Assembly (NCBI GenBank): GCA_015501605.1
Contig: JADNRZ010000019.1
Span: forward strand, 496,001-560,000
Length of the DNA stretch: 64,000 bases
Direction: 5' to 3'
From: Panaeolus papilionaceus
Lineage: Eukaryota; Basidiomycota; Agaricomycetes; Agaricales
Each line of letters opens with the position of its first letter. Position 1 is the first letter of the stretch. The notes beneath the pieces were generated by a model that worked only from the letters and a program-made list of their open reading frames with translations, searched no databases and was not told the origin of the DNA. A program made the position numbers and the translations under genes. Shown piece by piece: positions 1 to 11,388 of the stretch.

Positions 1-996
1 GTATTCTCGGCTTCACTTGCCCAATTCAGCGTCTTCAGCCAGCCCAGCCAAGACTGTAGGTTATAATTATGTGCTTTGGATATTTGCCAATGTGATATGT
101 GTATGTACACCCCAAACTGCGCAGAGCACGAGCCACATAAAATTAATCTTCCTCAATGAAAGGAGAGATCTTGATCAATGCGATGAATCTGATGAATAAG
201 TAAGTACCTTAGTAAGTGATGCGTTGTCATGATCAATGATGGAATCATGATGGCGTGATTGGGGTGTTGATGGGCAGCATCCGTCGTGTTTGTCATCCCA
301 CGTTCAATTCGAGTTTAGCTTATCTTAACATGCTCACCGCGAAGCCCACAACTCCGATGAGCCCAGTATATGAGCTGTTTGAAGTAATTTGGGAACAGAC
401 ATAATAAGTAAACACACTTTGTGTGCCGCTGTGCGATGATCACTGAATCCTTCGATGCCTCACATTATATGTAAGTATGTACTTTCCTCCAGGCTCAGGA
501 TGCAGAAGTCTACCGCATGATATAAACTAACGCCAATGGGGGCCCTTATTACAATATGCTAAGTATTTAATCACAATAACAATGCTCAAACGGTTTTCGG
601 TTATTAACCAAAGAATCACGAATCAAAAGTCGGTCGAACTTCGAAAGGTTGACGTCGCGGGTATGAATGGGTATATTATTGGAACAGAATGAAGTACGCA
701 ATGCCCTGGCAGTAGTGTGCTATGTATCAATATCATATGATGCGTGGGCCGATGTCGTTTGTTTCGAATATCATCCATAGGCTTCACTAACTTTGATAAA
801 GACAGCACCGTACACCTCGCTATCATGTGTGGCCTTGCACTTTCATCTCTGAAATGGCTCTATGTGACCGATTTGTAGGTGCAAAAAGGCGATGTACGGT
901 GGCTTAAATTTAATTTACTTCGGACTAGTTAACATTCTTTAATGTTCCTCCCTGTAGTCAGCTCGTGGCGTCAGGTTTTACCCTTATCCGCCTTCC
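1..996. other. No gene recognised
   Basis: Only short, low-quality reading frames on both strands (60-70 codons). No family motif, RNA gene or long repeat was recognised. The right end is the 3' side of the molybdopterin-synthase small-subunit gene, so part of it is presumably that gene's 3' UTR. Confidence 0.5.
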
Positions 997-1269
997 TCAA
1001 CCCCCAGAGACTGGACATATAACCGCAACCTCCTCTCCACCCTTCAAAACCACCTTATCCTCCTCACCCTCTTCGACCATCTCCAAATCAACACTCCACT
1101 TGACATCCTGCAACACCTCCTTCAAACCCGGGTGTCGATCAACGAGAAGCGCGGGAAGCAACGACAGATTTAATCCTGACACTGGGATGCGTATAATTTC
1201 TGACGAGAGGTTCGTCACTGTTGATGAGGCAGCGAAATACAGAACTGTGATGGCAGTGGTCGTTGACAT
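997..1269 (-). CDS. Molybdopterin synthase sulfur-carrier subunit (MoaD/MOCS2A type)
   Basis: Single-exon frame of 90 residues from the ATG at 1269; an upstream in-frame TTG is less likely as start. The N-terminus has the beta-strand ITVLYFAASS, where family members carry V-x-Y-F-A. The C-terminus is GGEEVAVICPVSGG followed directly by the stop, matching the ubiquitin-like MoaD/ThiS fold that ends in Gly-Gly. In this family the terminal glycine is adenylated by the MOCS3/MoeB enzyme, thiocarboxylated, and then donates sulfur to precursor Z in complex with the large subunit during molybdenum-cofactor synthesis in the cytosol. The usual length is 80-95 residues, so this copy looks complete. The large subunit gene is not adjacent. 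ThiS or Urm1 are alternatives, but the PVSGG tail favours MOCS2A (cnxG in Aspergillus). Confidence 0.82.
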   Translation of the reverse strand: MSTTTAITVLYFAASSTVTNLSSEIIRIPVSGLNLSLLPALLVDRHPGLKEVLQDVKWSVDLEMVEEGEEDKVVLKGGEEVAVICPVSGG

Positions 1270-1322
1270 GATGGTTGGAGACAAAGCAGCGTGGGAGGAA
1301 TAAGATTAGCCGATGGTGATTA

Positions 1323-2007
1323 GGGTCTGTTCGGCAACCACATCTGGTTTGGGATTCTGGTTTTGATCGCAGTTTTTACGCTTGGTCATACATCCCTTTT
1401 CGTTACACATCAAAATACGACTCATTGTGCACTCTTTGTGCTCTATTCATTCATTTATTCTTTCCACACACTCATTTATGGCACAATAAGAAGCCAATGC
1501 AAAATGGCTTGGGGCAGATGAGAAGTTATTGCTTAGTGAGCTGTTGGAATACTTGCCAGCAGCCAGGGAAGGGGGAAACTTCACCACTCCTATATGGAAT
1601 GCAGTAGCAGTTGAAGTTGAGGCTATTAGAAAGGAGGGATTGAAAAAAACAGGAGAAAGATGCAAGGCTAAATGGAACCAGGCGAGTTTGTTATCCCTAT
1701 TACCAATTTTAATACCCAAAATTATTCTTTCAGCATAGATCATGGCAATAATACCTGCAACCTGAATTATATAAGTGGAGAGTGCAAAAATGAGGTCTCT
1801 GTTGGGTATATCATCAATATTAGGGTCGTTTTCCATGGTAGTACATTTATAGTGGTGAATAATGAAGAAGTAGATGAGGAATGAAGCACAAATGACAAGA
1901 GATATCGACATTAGGGGCGCTATTTACAAATAAGGTAGGTAGTCCGTCCCATCAATATCACCATCAAAACCAGAATCTCAAACCAGATGTGGTTGCCGAA
2001 CAGACCC
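1323..2007 (+). mobile_element. Non-autonomous PIF/Harbinger-type DNA element
   Basis: A 685-bp element bounded by 45-bp terminal inverted repeats (1323-1367 and 1963-2007) starting GGGTCTGTTCGG, with a single mismatch between the arms. It is flanked by a perfect 3-bp TTA duplication at 1320-1322 and 2008-2010, the target-site preference of PIF/Harbinger transposons. There is no DDE transposase. Inside lies a remnant Myb/SANT-like coding fragment, the accessory DNA-binding protein class carried by autonomous Harbinger elements. This suggests an internal-deletion derivative rather than an unrelated MITE. Confidence 0.88.
1490..1738 (+). pseudogene. Myb/SANT-like DNA-binding domain fragment
   Basis: The frame runs from a stop at 1487 to a stop at 1738. 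It reads W-L-G-A-D-E-K-L-L-L, then REGGNFTTPIWNAVA, then KKTGERCKAKWNQ. The spaced tryptophans, the GGNF motif and the C-K-x-K-W motif are the pattern of the Myb/SANT-like domain common in fungal Harbinger-associated proteins. Only one domain of about 60 residues is present, there is no in-frame ATG before the first Trp, and the C-terminal extension is not domain-like. It lies wholly inside the inverted-repeat element, so it is transposon cargo and probably not a functional gene. Exon use from outside the element cannot be excluded. Confidence 0.65.
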
Positions 2008-2010
2008 TTA

Positions 2011-2579
2011 TCTATCTATGCGTTTATGGTGGCTCTATTGGGGCGGATCAATCTAACTCTAGAGTCTGATGTAAACTTCTAAGTATCTAAGTATTAAGAA
2101 TTGGAATTCTAAACTTTATCAACAATATCAGTAACAACAGTACGATGAATCACGATAGTAGATGTTTCACGAAGCTCAGGTGATGTTTATGGTAAGCCAT
2201 CTGAAATTTTATTCTTTTGGGTGTCTCCAGGTGGTCAGCTATATTGACGCCCCCAATTAGACTCACCCTCCGAAACGAAACACCAACGCCAACGCGCTCC
2301 ACCATCACCACACCCTTGATCCTCAGCCTTTTTATACTAATACCTCGTTGTACTTCAAAATTTGTTTATTCAATAGCCACGTCCTGTAGTCATCTAGTCT
2401 ATGAGCGAGAAGAGTGTTGTCACGGCACCCTAAAGCTAACACAACCTTCGATGATCGTTTTCGTCTCTGAGTCATCGACGCATATCGTACGCATTTCTAT
2501 TCGTTGTAATTCACTACTGGATAGTATATATTAATCAAATGATCCCTGGTACTAATACTAATCAATTGATAGTCCACAA
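2011..2579. other. Intergenic, no gene recognised
   Basis: Between the Harbinger element and the secreted-protein gene. The 105-codon plus-strand frame at 2217 has no recognisable motif, and low-complexity Ser/Thr content suggests chance. Probably 3' flank of the gene to its right. Confidence 0.45.
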
Positions 2580-3358
2580 CTAGACTATAGCAACACCTAT
2601 AGCGATACCAACGCTTACAAAGATGCTGCTCCAGAGGATTGGCGTTGTGCTAACCGATGAGGCGGAATTCGTAAAGTGTAACTCACGGAGCGACCTAGTG
2701 TATGTTGTCGTCCGCTCAGATGTAAATGTGCTTGTTACGGCTGTGGGCTTGGTAAAAGCAGTGATGTATGGGATTTGAAGTTGTTCCACGCAAACACCCT
2801 CCTTCTTAACCAAATCCAAGGCGCAATCTCTGACTACTCCCACAACGTTGAGTGGAACAACAGCTGTTGTGATAACTCCAGGGGGAACACTGAAGTGTAG
2901 CGTCGATGCACCTTGTTCCATGGTATCTACAGATACATTTTACAACTATCAACCAATTCTACGGGATTCAATAGGGTCGTCATAACTCACATGTACGCGT
3001 TATCGTTCCGGGAAGCAAGGTTGACTGACGGAAATCTGCCCCGTCGATAGGTGTCTGAGCCCCCGCTGCGATTTCTTCGATCTGGTACTTCGTCGCGGTA
3101 GCACCCTTTTGCGTCGGAATTGCTGATACGCTTAGTCTGTTGATAAACCCAAAGCCTCCCACGCCTGCTGAAGTGTCCAGAGGTTGGATATACCCATAGT
3201 TTTCATAGTCGACGTCGTACAGCGTCGGTAGCGATGCCACATATGAGACTAACTAGGCAGTGAGCACACGTAATGCAATTCAGACTATTCGCAGCTACGT
3301 GCTGGGTTAATGGTTACTCACTTGAAAAGATAAAGGGAATGACAAATGTGATTTGCAT
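2580..3358 (-). CDS. Small secreted protein, probable GPI anchor, function unknown
   Basis: Three exons: 3358-3322, 3248-2991 and 2926-2580 (37+258+347 nt, 213 residues), with consensus donors gtgagt at both introns. The ATG at 3358 was chosen because it gives a signal peptide: a short polar start, the hydrophobic stretch ITFVIPFIFSISYVA and a likely cut before SLPT. An upstream in-frame ATG at 3469 would bury it. The mature part is rich in Gly, Ser and Thr. Near the C-terminus a Ser/Thr-rich stretch (TSTFTSERTTTYT) precedes a small-residue site (SASSVSTT) and a final hydrophobic tail (ILWSSIFVSVGIAIGVAIV), the layout of a GPI-attachment signal. A single-pass membrane anchor is the alternative. 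No enzyme motif was recognised. Confidence 0.6.
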
Positions 3359-4712
3359 GGGGAAATCCTTCCACGACATTGGGCGGGAGGCTAGGTACTT
3401 AAGGGTTTGGGCATTATGTGTACCTAACTGTATTGTGAGTTGGATTGTCAATGTATGTGACGACAGCATAGCATCAGTCGCTACAACATCGGACGAAGAA
3501 CGTCGTCCCGGTTAATCAGTGAAGCATTCGCATCACCGGGAGACACGGAGATCCTCGCCAAAAATAACCGCTCGGTTTATAGCTACAAACCTCAGGCCTC
3601 AGGTCTAGTAAAGGCTACGTACTCTTAGGTCTGAGCCTTATCTGGATCCTTTATCTCGTGAGCACCGTCGGCGTCGCACGGATGATGAAATTTCCTCTAT
3701 GTAAATATTTAACTAATTTGCACGCGGAAATAGGAAAATATTTGCAATTCGAGTGAGGTCAAGAAGTAGCTAGTGCGGACAGGTTTAGGTCCAGATCTTA
3801 TTAATAACTCATTAGCACAATGCTTATCGTGACGAAGCAGCCTCCTCCCATGCGAGACTGTAACGTCCACATAGTTGCCCTCGTTGCCATTTCACCAATT
3901 ATATGAAACATGAATCCTGTCAAGCTTTGGCAGTTATTCGTAGACTGAGCGCACATTTGAATGTATTAAATAAGGAGACCAATGCACCAGCTCCTCCACC
4001 TGTCTAGGTATGACATGGGGCATGGAGGAAACCTACTGAGTATACTGATCGTCGCATCATGCACGCATGGACCATGCGTTTGGTGGTGGGCGGTTGCATG
4101 TCCGGAGCCTCGTTGTGCTTCCTCCCTTTTGCTGGAATGAATAAGTCGTGTTTGCTATTCACTTTGACCCGAATACCTTTGCAGGCCCGGTGAACGTGTG
4201 AGAGATCTGATCAGAAGAGGGTCTGCCTGTTGCGTGAGTGTTCCCCATTGTTATCAGGCAGTGCTTATTCAAGCTCAAAGACCCTCGTTCAGGCTTTAGC
4301 CATAGAATCGGAATATGGGCGCTCGCTCAGCGTGAAACGGCGCTTAAGTGTCTTTGTGCTGAATCTCAGACCGGTGGGAACTCTGTTTACATATCTGTCA
4401 TATTGAAACAGGACCCTTCTTTTTCCTTCAAGTCAAACCAGCTCTGAGAACATGGATACTGAAACGTTAGTGGTGTCCTCTCGAAAGGAGATATCGATCA
4501 GCGGTTTTTGGTGAACCCTGATTGCAGCGAAAACTTCACCGCACAACTCTTATATGCATTTGTAAGGTTGACTCCCTTTTTGGATTACAGTAATGTGCCT
4601 CAAGTTCTCCGCAGCATTGCGTGTGGGGTATAATATCGCATATGCCCATCCCCTTGAACCCCCATATATTGTCCATCGAACCTAGGCACTTTCAACATTT
4701 CCGTCCCCAGCG
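3359..4712. other. Intergenic, no gene recognised
   Basis: 1.35 kb without a convincing coding frame. The plus-strand frame at 4238 (69 codons) lacks any motif. This is probably the divergent upstream region shared by the minus-strand secreted-protein gene and the plus-strand membrane-protein gene. Confidence 0.45.
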
Positions 4713-5822
4713 ATGACAGCCGATCCTCTGGCCAGAGACTCCCAACCAACCGGTGTTTTGGCAAAAATAGGATCTGTACTGGATAAAATATTCTTCAGTG
4801 CAAAAGCCAAACTTGTAGTTCTTCGTCTACTTCTTTTATCCATTCTAGTTAACCTTGGCATCCACCTACACACCTATACCGAAGCAGAATCGCGTGAAGG
4901 CTGGTACCGTAGCTATACGCGGGGCGTGTCTGGTTATCTGGTCTTTACATTTATACACCACGTATTGAGGTGATTTAATTTTCATCATCTAGACAACCTG
5001 CAAGCAACAGATGAATCATAACTGACAACAATTTCAACAGCGTTTTCGTGACTTCCCTTATCCCTCGGCTGTTGGATTTCTTGCTCATTCTCATGGAGAT
5101 ACCATGTAAGCGTTATTGACATTTACCATCGTCTTACCACTGATGACAGATGCTGGTTCAATACTGCAGTGGTGGTGTTGACCTTCATCGAGTACCCGTA
5201 TCAGTACAACGCACTGGGAGCCACATTTGCCATAAGTGTTGTGGGGATATTCCTTGACCTTTTCCTTCTCCTAATTTTTCGACTTGCCGCCATAATTCGA
5301 CATGGGGGTAAGAACCTCCTCAAGGCTTTCGACATCGTTGAAGACCGAAAGCGTGAAAAGGTCTTCCCGGAAACACGTCTTCCCTTGGCACTGTCTTTAC
5401 TACTCGGCAGGTCTATATGGCGCAGACAGTTTCTGTGAGTCTTGCTTTGTCTATAGTGTTTATAGCTGTTTATTCTCATTCATATTGACCTATTGTGAAG
5501 CGGAGAGGGTGTGTTTGTTCGGCTGGCGCGAGGCGTCCTAGCATGGGGTCTTGTCCTGTTGTTTGTCATCTATGGCCTCCTGACAGATGCGATCAAACCT
5601 GCACTCGAGTCGATGTTTGTGCCTATGCTGCTGCATCTTGTTTAGCTCGAGGTATTTTACTCGCGACTCTGGCTCAGGGTGTGAGACGTGGCCCAGGTGA
5701 TTTGGCCAGTAATGAATTGCAAACAGGTCTTAGTCATGCAGCCTGAGGGCCACCTTTTAGATGCGGGGATCTTTGCGAACTCGGACCTGATTCTGGAAGC
5801 CCAGGAATCGGAGCAGGCGTAG
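4713..5822 (+). CDS. Multi-pass membrane protein, function unknown, 3' end uncertain
   Basis: Exons 4713-4969, 5041-5105, 5170-5434 and 5501-5639 join in frame. A fifth exon from 5697 to a TAG at 5820-5822 keeps phase, giving 283 residues. Hydrophobic segments occur around residues 30-55, 75-105, 110-150 and 205-235 (for example VVLTFIEYPYQYNALGATF and GVLAWGLVLLFVIYGLLTD). This resembles the many-pass membrane proteins often found in agaricomycete genomes, but no family is assigned. The fourth donor (gtttag) is weak. Without that intron the frame stops at 5645. Beyond 5822 a shifted frame (IYAVVPRQNPHGLFSEVLGF, to about 5931) still looks coding, so the last exon may carry a frameshift or a very short intron. 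The gene could be decaying at its 3' end. Confidence 0.55.
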
Positions 5823-5931
5823 ATAGGACTATCTATGCTGTGGTTCCCAGGCAAAACCCTCATGGCTTATTCTCAGAAGTGCTGGGATTTTTACGATTTT
5901 TGTTCCCGGCGAACTTGCTGATCCCTTGAAG

Positions 5932-6424
5932 TATGGTATCCTACTAACCATTGCTACCACATACTTACTACTTTATCACATTGCCCCTTCAGTCACGCGC
6001 ACCGGCCCAGAGCTGCCCAAATCAGAGAACTGAAGGTCGTTGTGCCAGTTGCACTGTAGCACGAGGGGTGCCCTAGCCATCATTGTTAATCGCATTTCTT
6101 GTGCAGATGGGCCTCGTGAGTTGTGCTTCTGCTGGATAGCTCTTTTTTCATGGTGTTGCTTAAAAATATCAATCCCGTCGCTTCCTGTTAGTTTGCACCA
6201 TGACGTGTTGATGACATGTAAGTATTGAATATTGACAGGGTGATGATTCAGAAGATCCTTAGCCGTGGTGGCTCTCCCAAGATATGACATCCCTTGATAA
6301 GATCTTTACTCCGCACCTTACTCACATCGCATAAAGACAGCACTGTCGCATCTGCCTCTACAGACTTGTCACCATTGGGTCCCTGTTTCCACCACAAGAA
6401 AACAAGTTCAGGTTATTCTCCACA
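5932..6424. other. Intergenic, no gene recognised
   Basis: No convincing frame. The minus-strand 104-codon frame at 6290 has no motif. The last 100 bases before 6425 (pyrimidine-rich, ending CCACAATG) are presumably promoter and 5' UTR of the following gene. Confidence 0.4.
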
Positions 6425-7835
6425 ATGTCCCTAACTTTGCCTTGGACAATTTCCAACTATCCTTCTGCGATATTTCACGAGATTGTTTTACACACCGACA
6501 GTGACCCTTCGACTTTAAAGGCTTTGTGCCTGACAGCCTCGCCCTTCAAGGACATGGCACAAAAAGTGCTCTTTTCTACCACCAAAATACGAGGCCTGGA
6601 TCACAACCCCGATGAATTGAAAACGCAAACAGAGCGCATCAATACGCTGTACGAAATCATTAATTCTCGAGAGGAGCTTGGTCTCCTCGTCAAATCACTT
6701 GAATTCGACTTCGGACCCTCAACACTTCCAACTCCTGAAGCAGCGGGGCAAGCAGCGTTTCTGTTGTCCAAATTCCAACAGGTGGAACAGGTCGTACTAT
6801 CCCTCCACCCTGTCGATTCCACAAGCTTGAATCTACACCCTGCCATTGCACCAAACGCTTCGCCAAACTCCGAATCGCCGCTGTTCAGCGCCATTCTAAA
6901 GCTCCTTCAGAGGCCAAGTCTCGTTCGTGCAACCTTTGATAACTTCAATCAGTTGTCACCTGCACATATTTTGCACCTAGGACCTTCGGTTCGAGATCTG
7001 GGGTTTATAAATCAGACTTTCTTCCCGTATGAAGAAATCGAAGGATTTGATATGAGCGCCCAAGATATCTTGGAAGGGTACCACCTGAATCCGCACAAAG
7101 AACCACCTCAAAACAAGGTTTATATTGAATCATTGGACTTGGACGTTTTCTCGAGCGCAATGTTGTGTCTATTGGATCGGATGATGGACTCCCCGTTCTG
7201 TGCCCTAAATCTCTCGCGAGTGAAGCGATTCACTTGCAGGTCGGAGAGATCGCTGCAGCAGTATATGGACGCACTTGGGTTAATCTACGAGAGAGTGAAA
7301 GGGTCGTTGACGACGCTTGATACATTCAATGGTCACGGTAAGCATAATTCTGATTGGGTCGTAACTGGTACTAACTTGAATATTGTTTTTAGGTTTCTTA
7401 ATACCCCCAATGGTCAAATTACAAGAATTTACGGGGTTACAGTCATTCAAGGTGTTCCTTGGGCTTCATGACGAGGGAAAACCAGAACTGGATAGCTTTT
7501 TATCGTTTCTGGAGGACGGAGTATCCACAAGTTATTGCTCCTTGTCAATGCGTTTCGTCACTCTCACCATTATGATCCGCTATGAGACGTTCGTAGAAGA
7601 CATTGAGAAGCCGGTTTGGGGAAGGATGTCAGAGATTTTCAGTGGAAGAAGGTTTGCAAATTTGGAAAAGGTTGCATTGACTGTGATGCATGCATGCTTG
7701 GGAGTGTCGGACAGTACTCCGGAGGACGTGCAAAAAATGCGGGTGACATGGATTTTGGGATACAGAAATGCGATGAGATTGTTAGATGATGAGGGTATAT
7801 TAGATGTGTGCGTGTTTCCTATTCGATTTGGATAA
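6425..7835 (+). CDS. F-box/LRR-like protein, function unknown
   Basis: Two exons, 6425-7337 and 7393-7835 (donor gtaagc, acceptor tttttag), giving 451 residues. The start MSLTLPWTISNYPSAIFHEI with LKALCLTASPFKDMAQKVLF resembles the degenerate F-box-like N-terminus of agaricomycete LRR proteins (short helix, then L-x-x-L-x-L-x-x-x-x-x-x). Irregular leucine-rich segments follow (VKSLEFDFG, VVLSLHPVD, LQSFKVFLGLHD, LEKVALTVMHACLG). By family knowledge such proteins would be substrate adaptors of SCF ubiquitin ligases, but most fungal members are uncharacterised. No transmembrane segment or enzyme motif. Complete by frame and length. Two further LRR/F-box-like genes of broadly similar design lie at 35.1-36.8 and 39.4-41.0 kb. 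Confidence 0.7.
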
Positions 7836-8726
7836 GTAGAATACAAGTGCTATAGAATTAATCCTGCGCCTAACTAAACTAAGCGCGAAATTGGTGAAAT
7901 ACGACGAATATATACAAGTTAGAGGAAAATATTATGTGTCATATCCATCTACGATACCAGAATCAGTGAGGGGCGCTCGGAGAATGCCGAACAATTCGTC
8001 TGGCATGTCGCGCTGGCATTACGCGGCTTTCACAGATTCCTCACGCCCCACTACCATGCATAAGCTCAGTCTGGTCTGTTCCTTCGCTGCCATCATCTAC
8101 ACAGCTATCATGTCGTTAAATGGCTCGCCATTGTTGCGCATTCAACGAGCAGGCCATTTGGAGAAAATGGGGCAAATGATTGATGATTGGGAGCGTCTGC
8201 GATGAACTGGTCTCTTGGGGGCTCCTCAGTGTCAATGTGCACACTTCACTGCCATAGTGGACTCATATCTCCTGGTATATTGACTACCTGTGCTCCGATG
8301 TCAAGTCTAGGCATCTCGCAATATTTTTCTACGCTTCTACTGGGTTGGAAAGTGGTGTGCGGAGGTTTTTTGTTGTGCTTGGGAGGCTCAATCACCAACC
8401 GAAGTTTTGTTATGAATGCATTCAGTAACGTCAAATAATGAAGGGAATGTACAGGATCATTGTTTGCTATTGCATTCACAACTTTCAAACGTGTTTTGAT
8501 TCACAAGGCCCACGATTGTCTCTTTATGATCAACCCAGCAGCTCGATGCTATCGAAGGGTCACCTAATTGGTTTCTCTCCTCCATCATACTCTTTCCACG
8601 CTCTCTACCTTTCCTTATCTTTCATTTCTCTCTTCCGTATCCCCGCTTGACTATCAATATCCTATCACCCGACGCGTCATTTGCATTCTCTCATCTTCCT
8701 GACGACCCATGTCTCAATAAACAAAA
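7836..8726. other. Intergenic, no gene recognised
   Basis: Frames at 7891, 8187 and 8438 on plus and 8488 on minus lack motifs and overlap each other. Bases 8560-8700 are pyrimidine-rich (repeated TCTC/TTTC), as often seen upstream of fungal transcription starts, consistent with a promoter for the small ORF at 8727. Confidence 0.4.
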
Positions 8727-8971
8727 ATGCTTGCAATGTTGAAACTGAACATCATGCATGATCAAGGTGTGTTCGGGTATGTTTCACCTCCTGTCTCTTT
8801 GGAGACGATGGAGGCACTTACAACTAACCTTCATTATTTGCCAGATCACCGCAAAATGAGAGTCGCCGTGTAGCCGAGCTGATGGCTGAACGGAGACGGA
8901 GGTTACAAAGCCCGCCGCTAAATCTCACTTGTCATTCCGTGGATCTGTCGCCAGGCTACTGGTATTTTTAA
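8727..8971 (+). CDS. Small two-exon ORF (58 residues), function unknown
   Basis: An ATG at 8727 begins a 50-nt exon ending at gtatgt. A clean acceptor (ttgccag) at 8844 opens a 127-nt exon to TAA at 8971. The join keeps frame and gives 58 residues, with a basic helix-like stretch RRVAELMAERRRRLQ followed by PPLNL. Good donor, acceptor and pyrimidine-rich upstream sequence support it, but it is short, has no recognisable family, and could be chance. It lies directly upstream of the phytase-like gene on the same strand, about 330 bp away. Confidence 0.35.
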
Positions 8972-9297
8972 CACGTATTCAGAGCAATACCTCTTCTGAT
9001 ATCTGACTTCGTTTCCCATAGAATTGAAATGGAACGCAGAGAACTGTCGTTTGAAATAACGGTTGACGAGTCGAGTATTCTGTTCTGCTCTTGAGTGACC
9101 TATATTTGTCACAGATTTGCTCACGTTCGACAAAACGTCTTCCCGTCGGAACGCATATGTTTCTTCTGAAAGGCTTAAAGCTGATTAGATAGGCAATAAC
9201 GTCTGCTTTATCAGTCTCCCCGACTCGAGCCCTCTCAGTGACACGCCCCTGCGTTCTTATTTTTTCAGTCACTTTCTCTTGCTTGAATTTCTGAACC

Positions 9298-11236
9298 ATG
9301 GCTATCAAAAGTGGGCGCTACTGCTCCCTCCTTGTTTGGACGCTGAGCGCTTTGGCGAGTGTAACCTATGCCGCACCTGCAACGACGAATGTTGCAACAG
9401 TAAGTACAGATGCCACGACAACCAGTGTGTCTATCACTCTCGGGGGTGTGACCTATGTGAACAAGGTGATTTCTTCTTGCTGTTCTGTTTGATTACACGA
9501 GCTGACTTGGTTCAAGGGTCTTGTAGGATTTGGTCTGATTCCGTCCAACGCCACGGAATCGACTGGGGATACCATTGGAGGGATAGGTAGTGCTATTGCA
9601 TTCAAGCCAGGGACCTGGACATCCAACGCAGATGGAACTTTCTCTGGAATTCTGGTCGTTCATCCCGACCGTGGATTCAATGTGTGAGCCACTTTCTATC
9701 ACTGATTCATGTTGGCATGACTAAACTATATTTACCAGTGATGGAACCGTCGATTACCAAGCTCGTCGCCACGAAATCCAATTCCTCCTCACGCCATACA
9801 CGAATGCCGCTCCTCTGAGCTTTACAAATGCTCAGCTCACTCTTCAGCTTACCTACCTGAATACGACACTCGAGTTCGAGAGGTCGCACACCAAGACAAG
9901 TGGCTTAGACCCCGCTGCTATTAGACCTGCGCAGAGTGGGTTCCCTACCATTCCCACTGCGGATCCTCAGATGCCAATTGCGTCAACGACCGAAACGCAC
10001 CTCACTCTCGACATCGAAGGTATTGTTACGAATACCGACGGAACGTGCGTCGCCTCAATTTCTTTTTTAATCGGCACCTTGTGCTAACCGGCTTCTTTAC
10101 AGTTACTGGCTCAGCGACGAATATGGCCCGTATATTTATAAATTCGATCCATCTGGTAACCTTCTTCAGACCATACAGCCTCCCAGCGCGGTTCTCCCAC
10201 GTATTTCGGGAGCTTTGAATTTCACTTCAGATGAAGATCCTGATACTGGACGTGCAGCTAACCAGGGTAGGTAAACGAGCTTTCGTCAAAGTCCTCCTGT
10301 GTTAAATCTCCATCCATAGGTTTCGAAGGCTTGACCCTCGATCCCGACACCAACACGCTTTACGCGATGTTGCAGTCGGCCACCATTCAAGATGGCGGGG
10401 ACGATAAATCTACCTCGCGCTTCACGCGCCTCTTTGCGTTCGACGTCTCTAACCCTAATGTGACCCCACCGCTTGTCGGCGAGTGGGTCGTTCCTTTACC
10501 GCTTAGCGGCAAAGGCAACACGGAAGCTTGTAGTGAAATACACTTTGTGAGCCCAGGTGTCTTCTTCGCACTCTCTCGAGACGGCGACGGTCGCGGAGGT
10601 GGTGATAACAATTCAAAATACAAGTACGTTATTAAACGGCGTCATTTAAATTCGCTCCCTAACGCGTTTAATACAGGCAAGCGGACCTTTTCTCTATCAC
10701 CAATGCCACAAACATTGCCGGTATGTTTGACGGTCCTACCGATGCGTCGTCTCCCGGTGGCACATTAAACAAGAACATTACCCCTGCGACATACGCCTCC
10801 TTCGTCAACTTTGTCGACTCTACACAACTCGCCAGGTTTGGCTTACACGATGGTTCGTACAGAATAGTGGAAACTTTGAGATAGGCACTGACTGATTGAC
10901 AATTACCGTCCTTAGGTAGTCCCAATAACAGCTCCTTGATCGATGCCAAATGGGAGTCTCTCGCCCTCGCTCCCGTCAACGATCCATCATTCCCAGACGA
11001 CTACTTCTTGTTCACAGCGGTAGGTTACTCTACTCATTTCGATGAACAGCTCACTTATGTATAAACTCATTGAATAGTCCGACAATGATTTCATCAGCAC
11101 ACAAGGTGTATCTTTGGGAGTTCCGTTTAACGCTGGACTTGATGTCGATAATGAGTTCTTGGTATTCCGTGTTACGCTTCCCAGCGTCAGGAGGGGCAGC
11201 GTTCAAGAGGCGATCGGTATACCGTTTAGCGCATAA
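9298..11236 (+). CDS. Secreted esterase-like phytase-domain protein, copy 1
   Basis: Eight exons: 9298-9465, 9517-9683, 9739-10044, 10103-10266, 10320-10623, 10677-10852, 10916-11019 and 11078-11236. Total 1,548 nt, 515 residues, no frame break. The N-terminus is a signal peptide (LLVWTLSALASVTYAAPA). The body matches the esterase-like phytase family: G-x-GSAIAFKPGTW, VVHPDRGFN, DIEGI, YWLSDEYGPYIYKF, NQGFEGLTLDPDTNTLYAML, ALSRDGDGRG, AKWESLALAPVNDP, DDYFLFTASDNDF. These acidic D/E-rich blades are typical of the beta-propeller-like fold. Family annotation says phytase or phosphodiester/esterase activity, but few fungal members are tested. Several N-x-S/T sites suggest glycosylation. It is a close paralogue of the gene at 14479, with exons 2-8 of identical length. 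The minus-strand DUF6535 gene lies between them. Confidence 0.85.
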
Positions 11237-11388
11237 TGCCATTATTCTGGCTATATGCGATGTCGAATTTCGGGGGAGGGCATACTATTATTACTTCGAA
11301 ACAAAATACATATCTGTGCGATATAGCATTACAACAAGCAAGAGTGGTTGATGATGACTATTTCTGAGGCGCAGGCGTAAACGTAACC

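Noticed and set aside
1447..1911. 154-codon minus-strand frame with a hydrophobic start
   Set aside because: It runs antisense to the Myb/SANT-like fragment inside the Harbinger element, where the plus strand has the recognisable motif.
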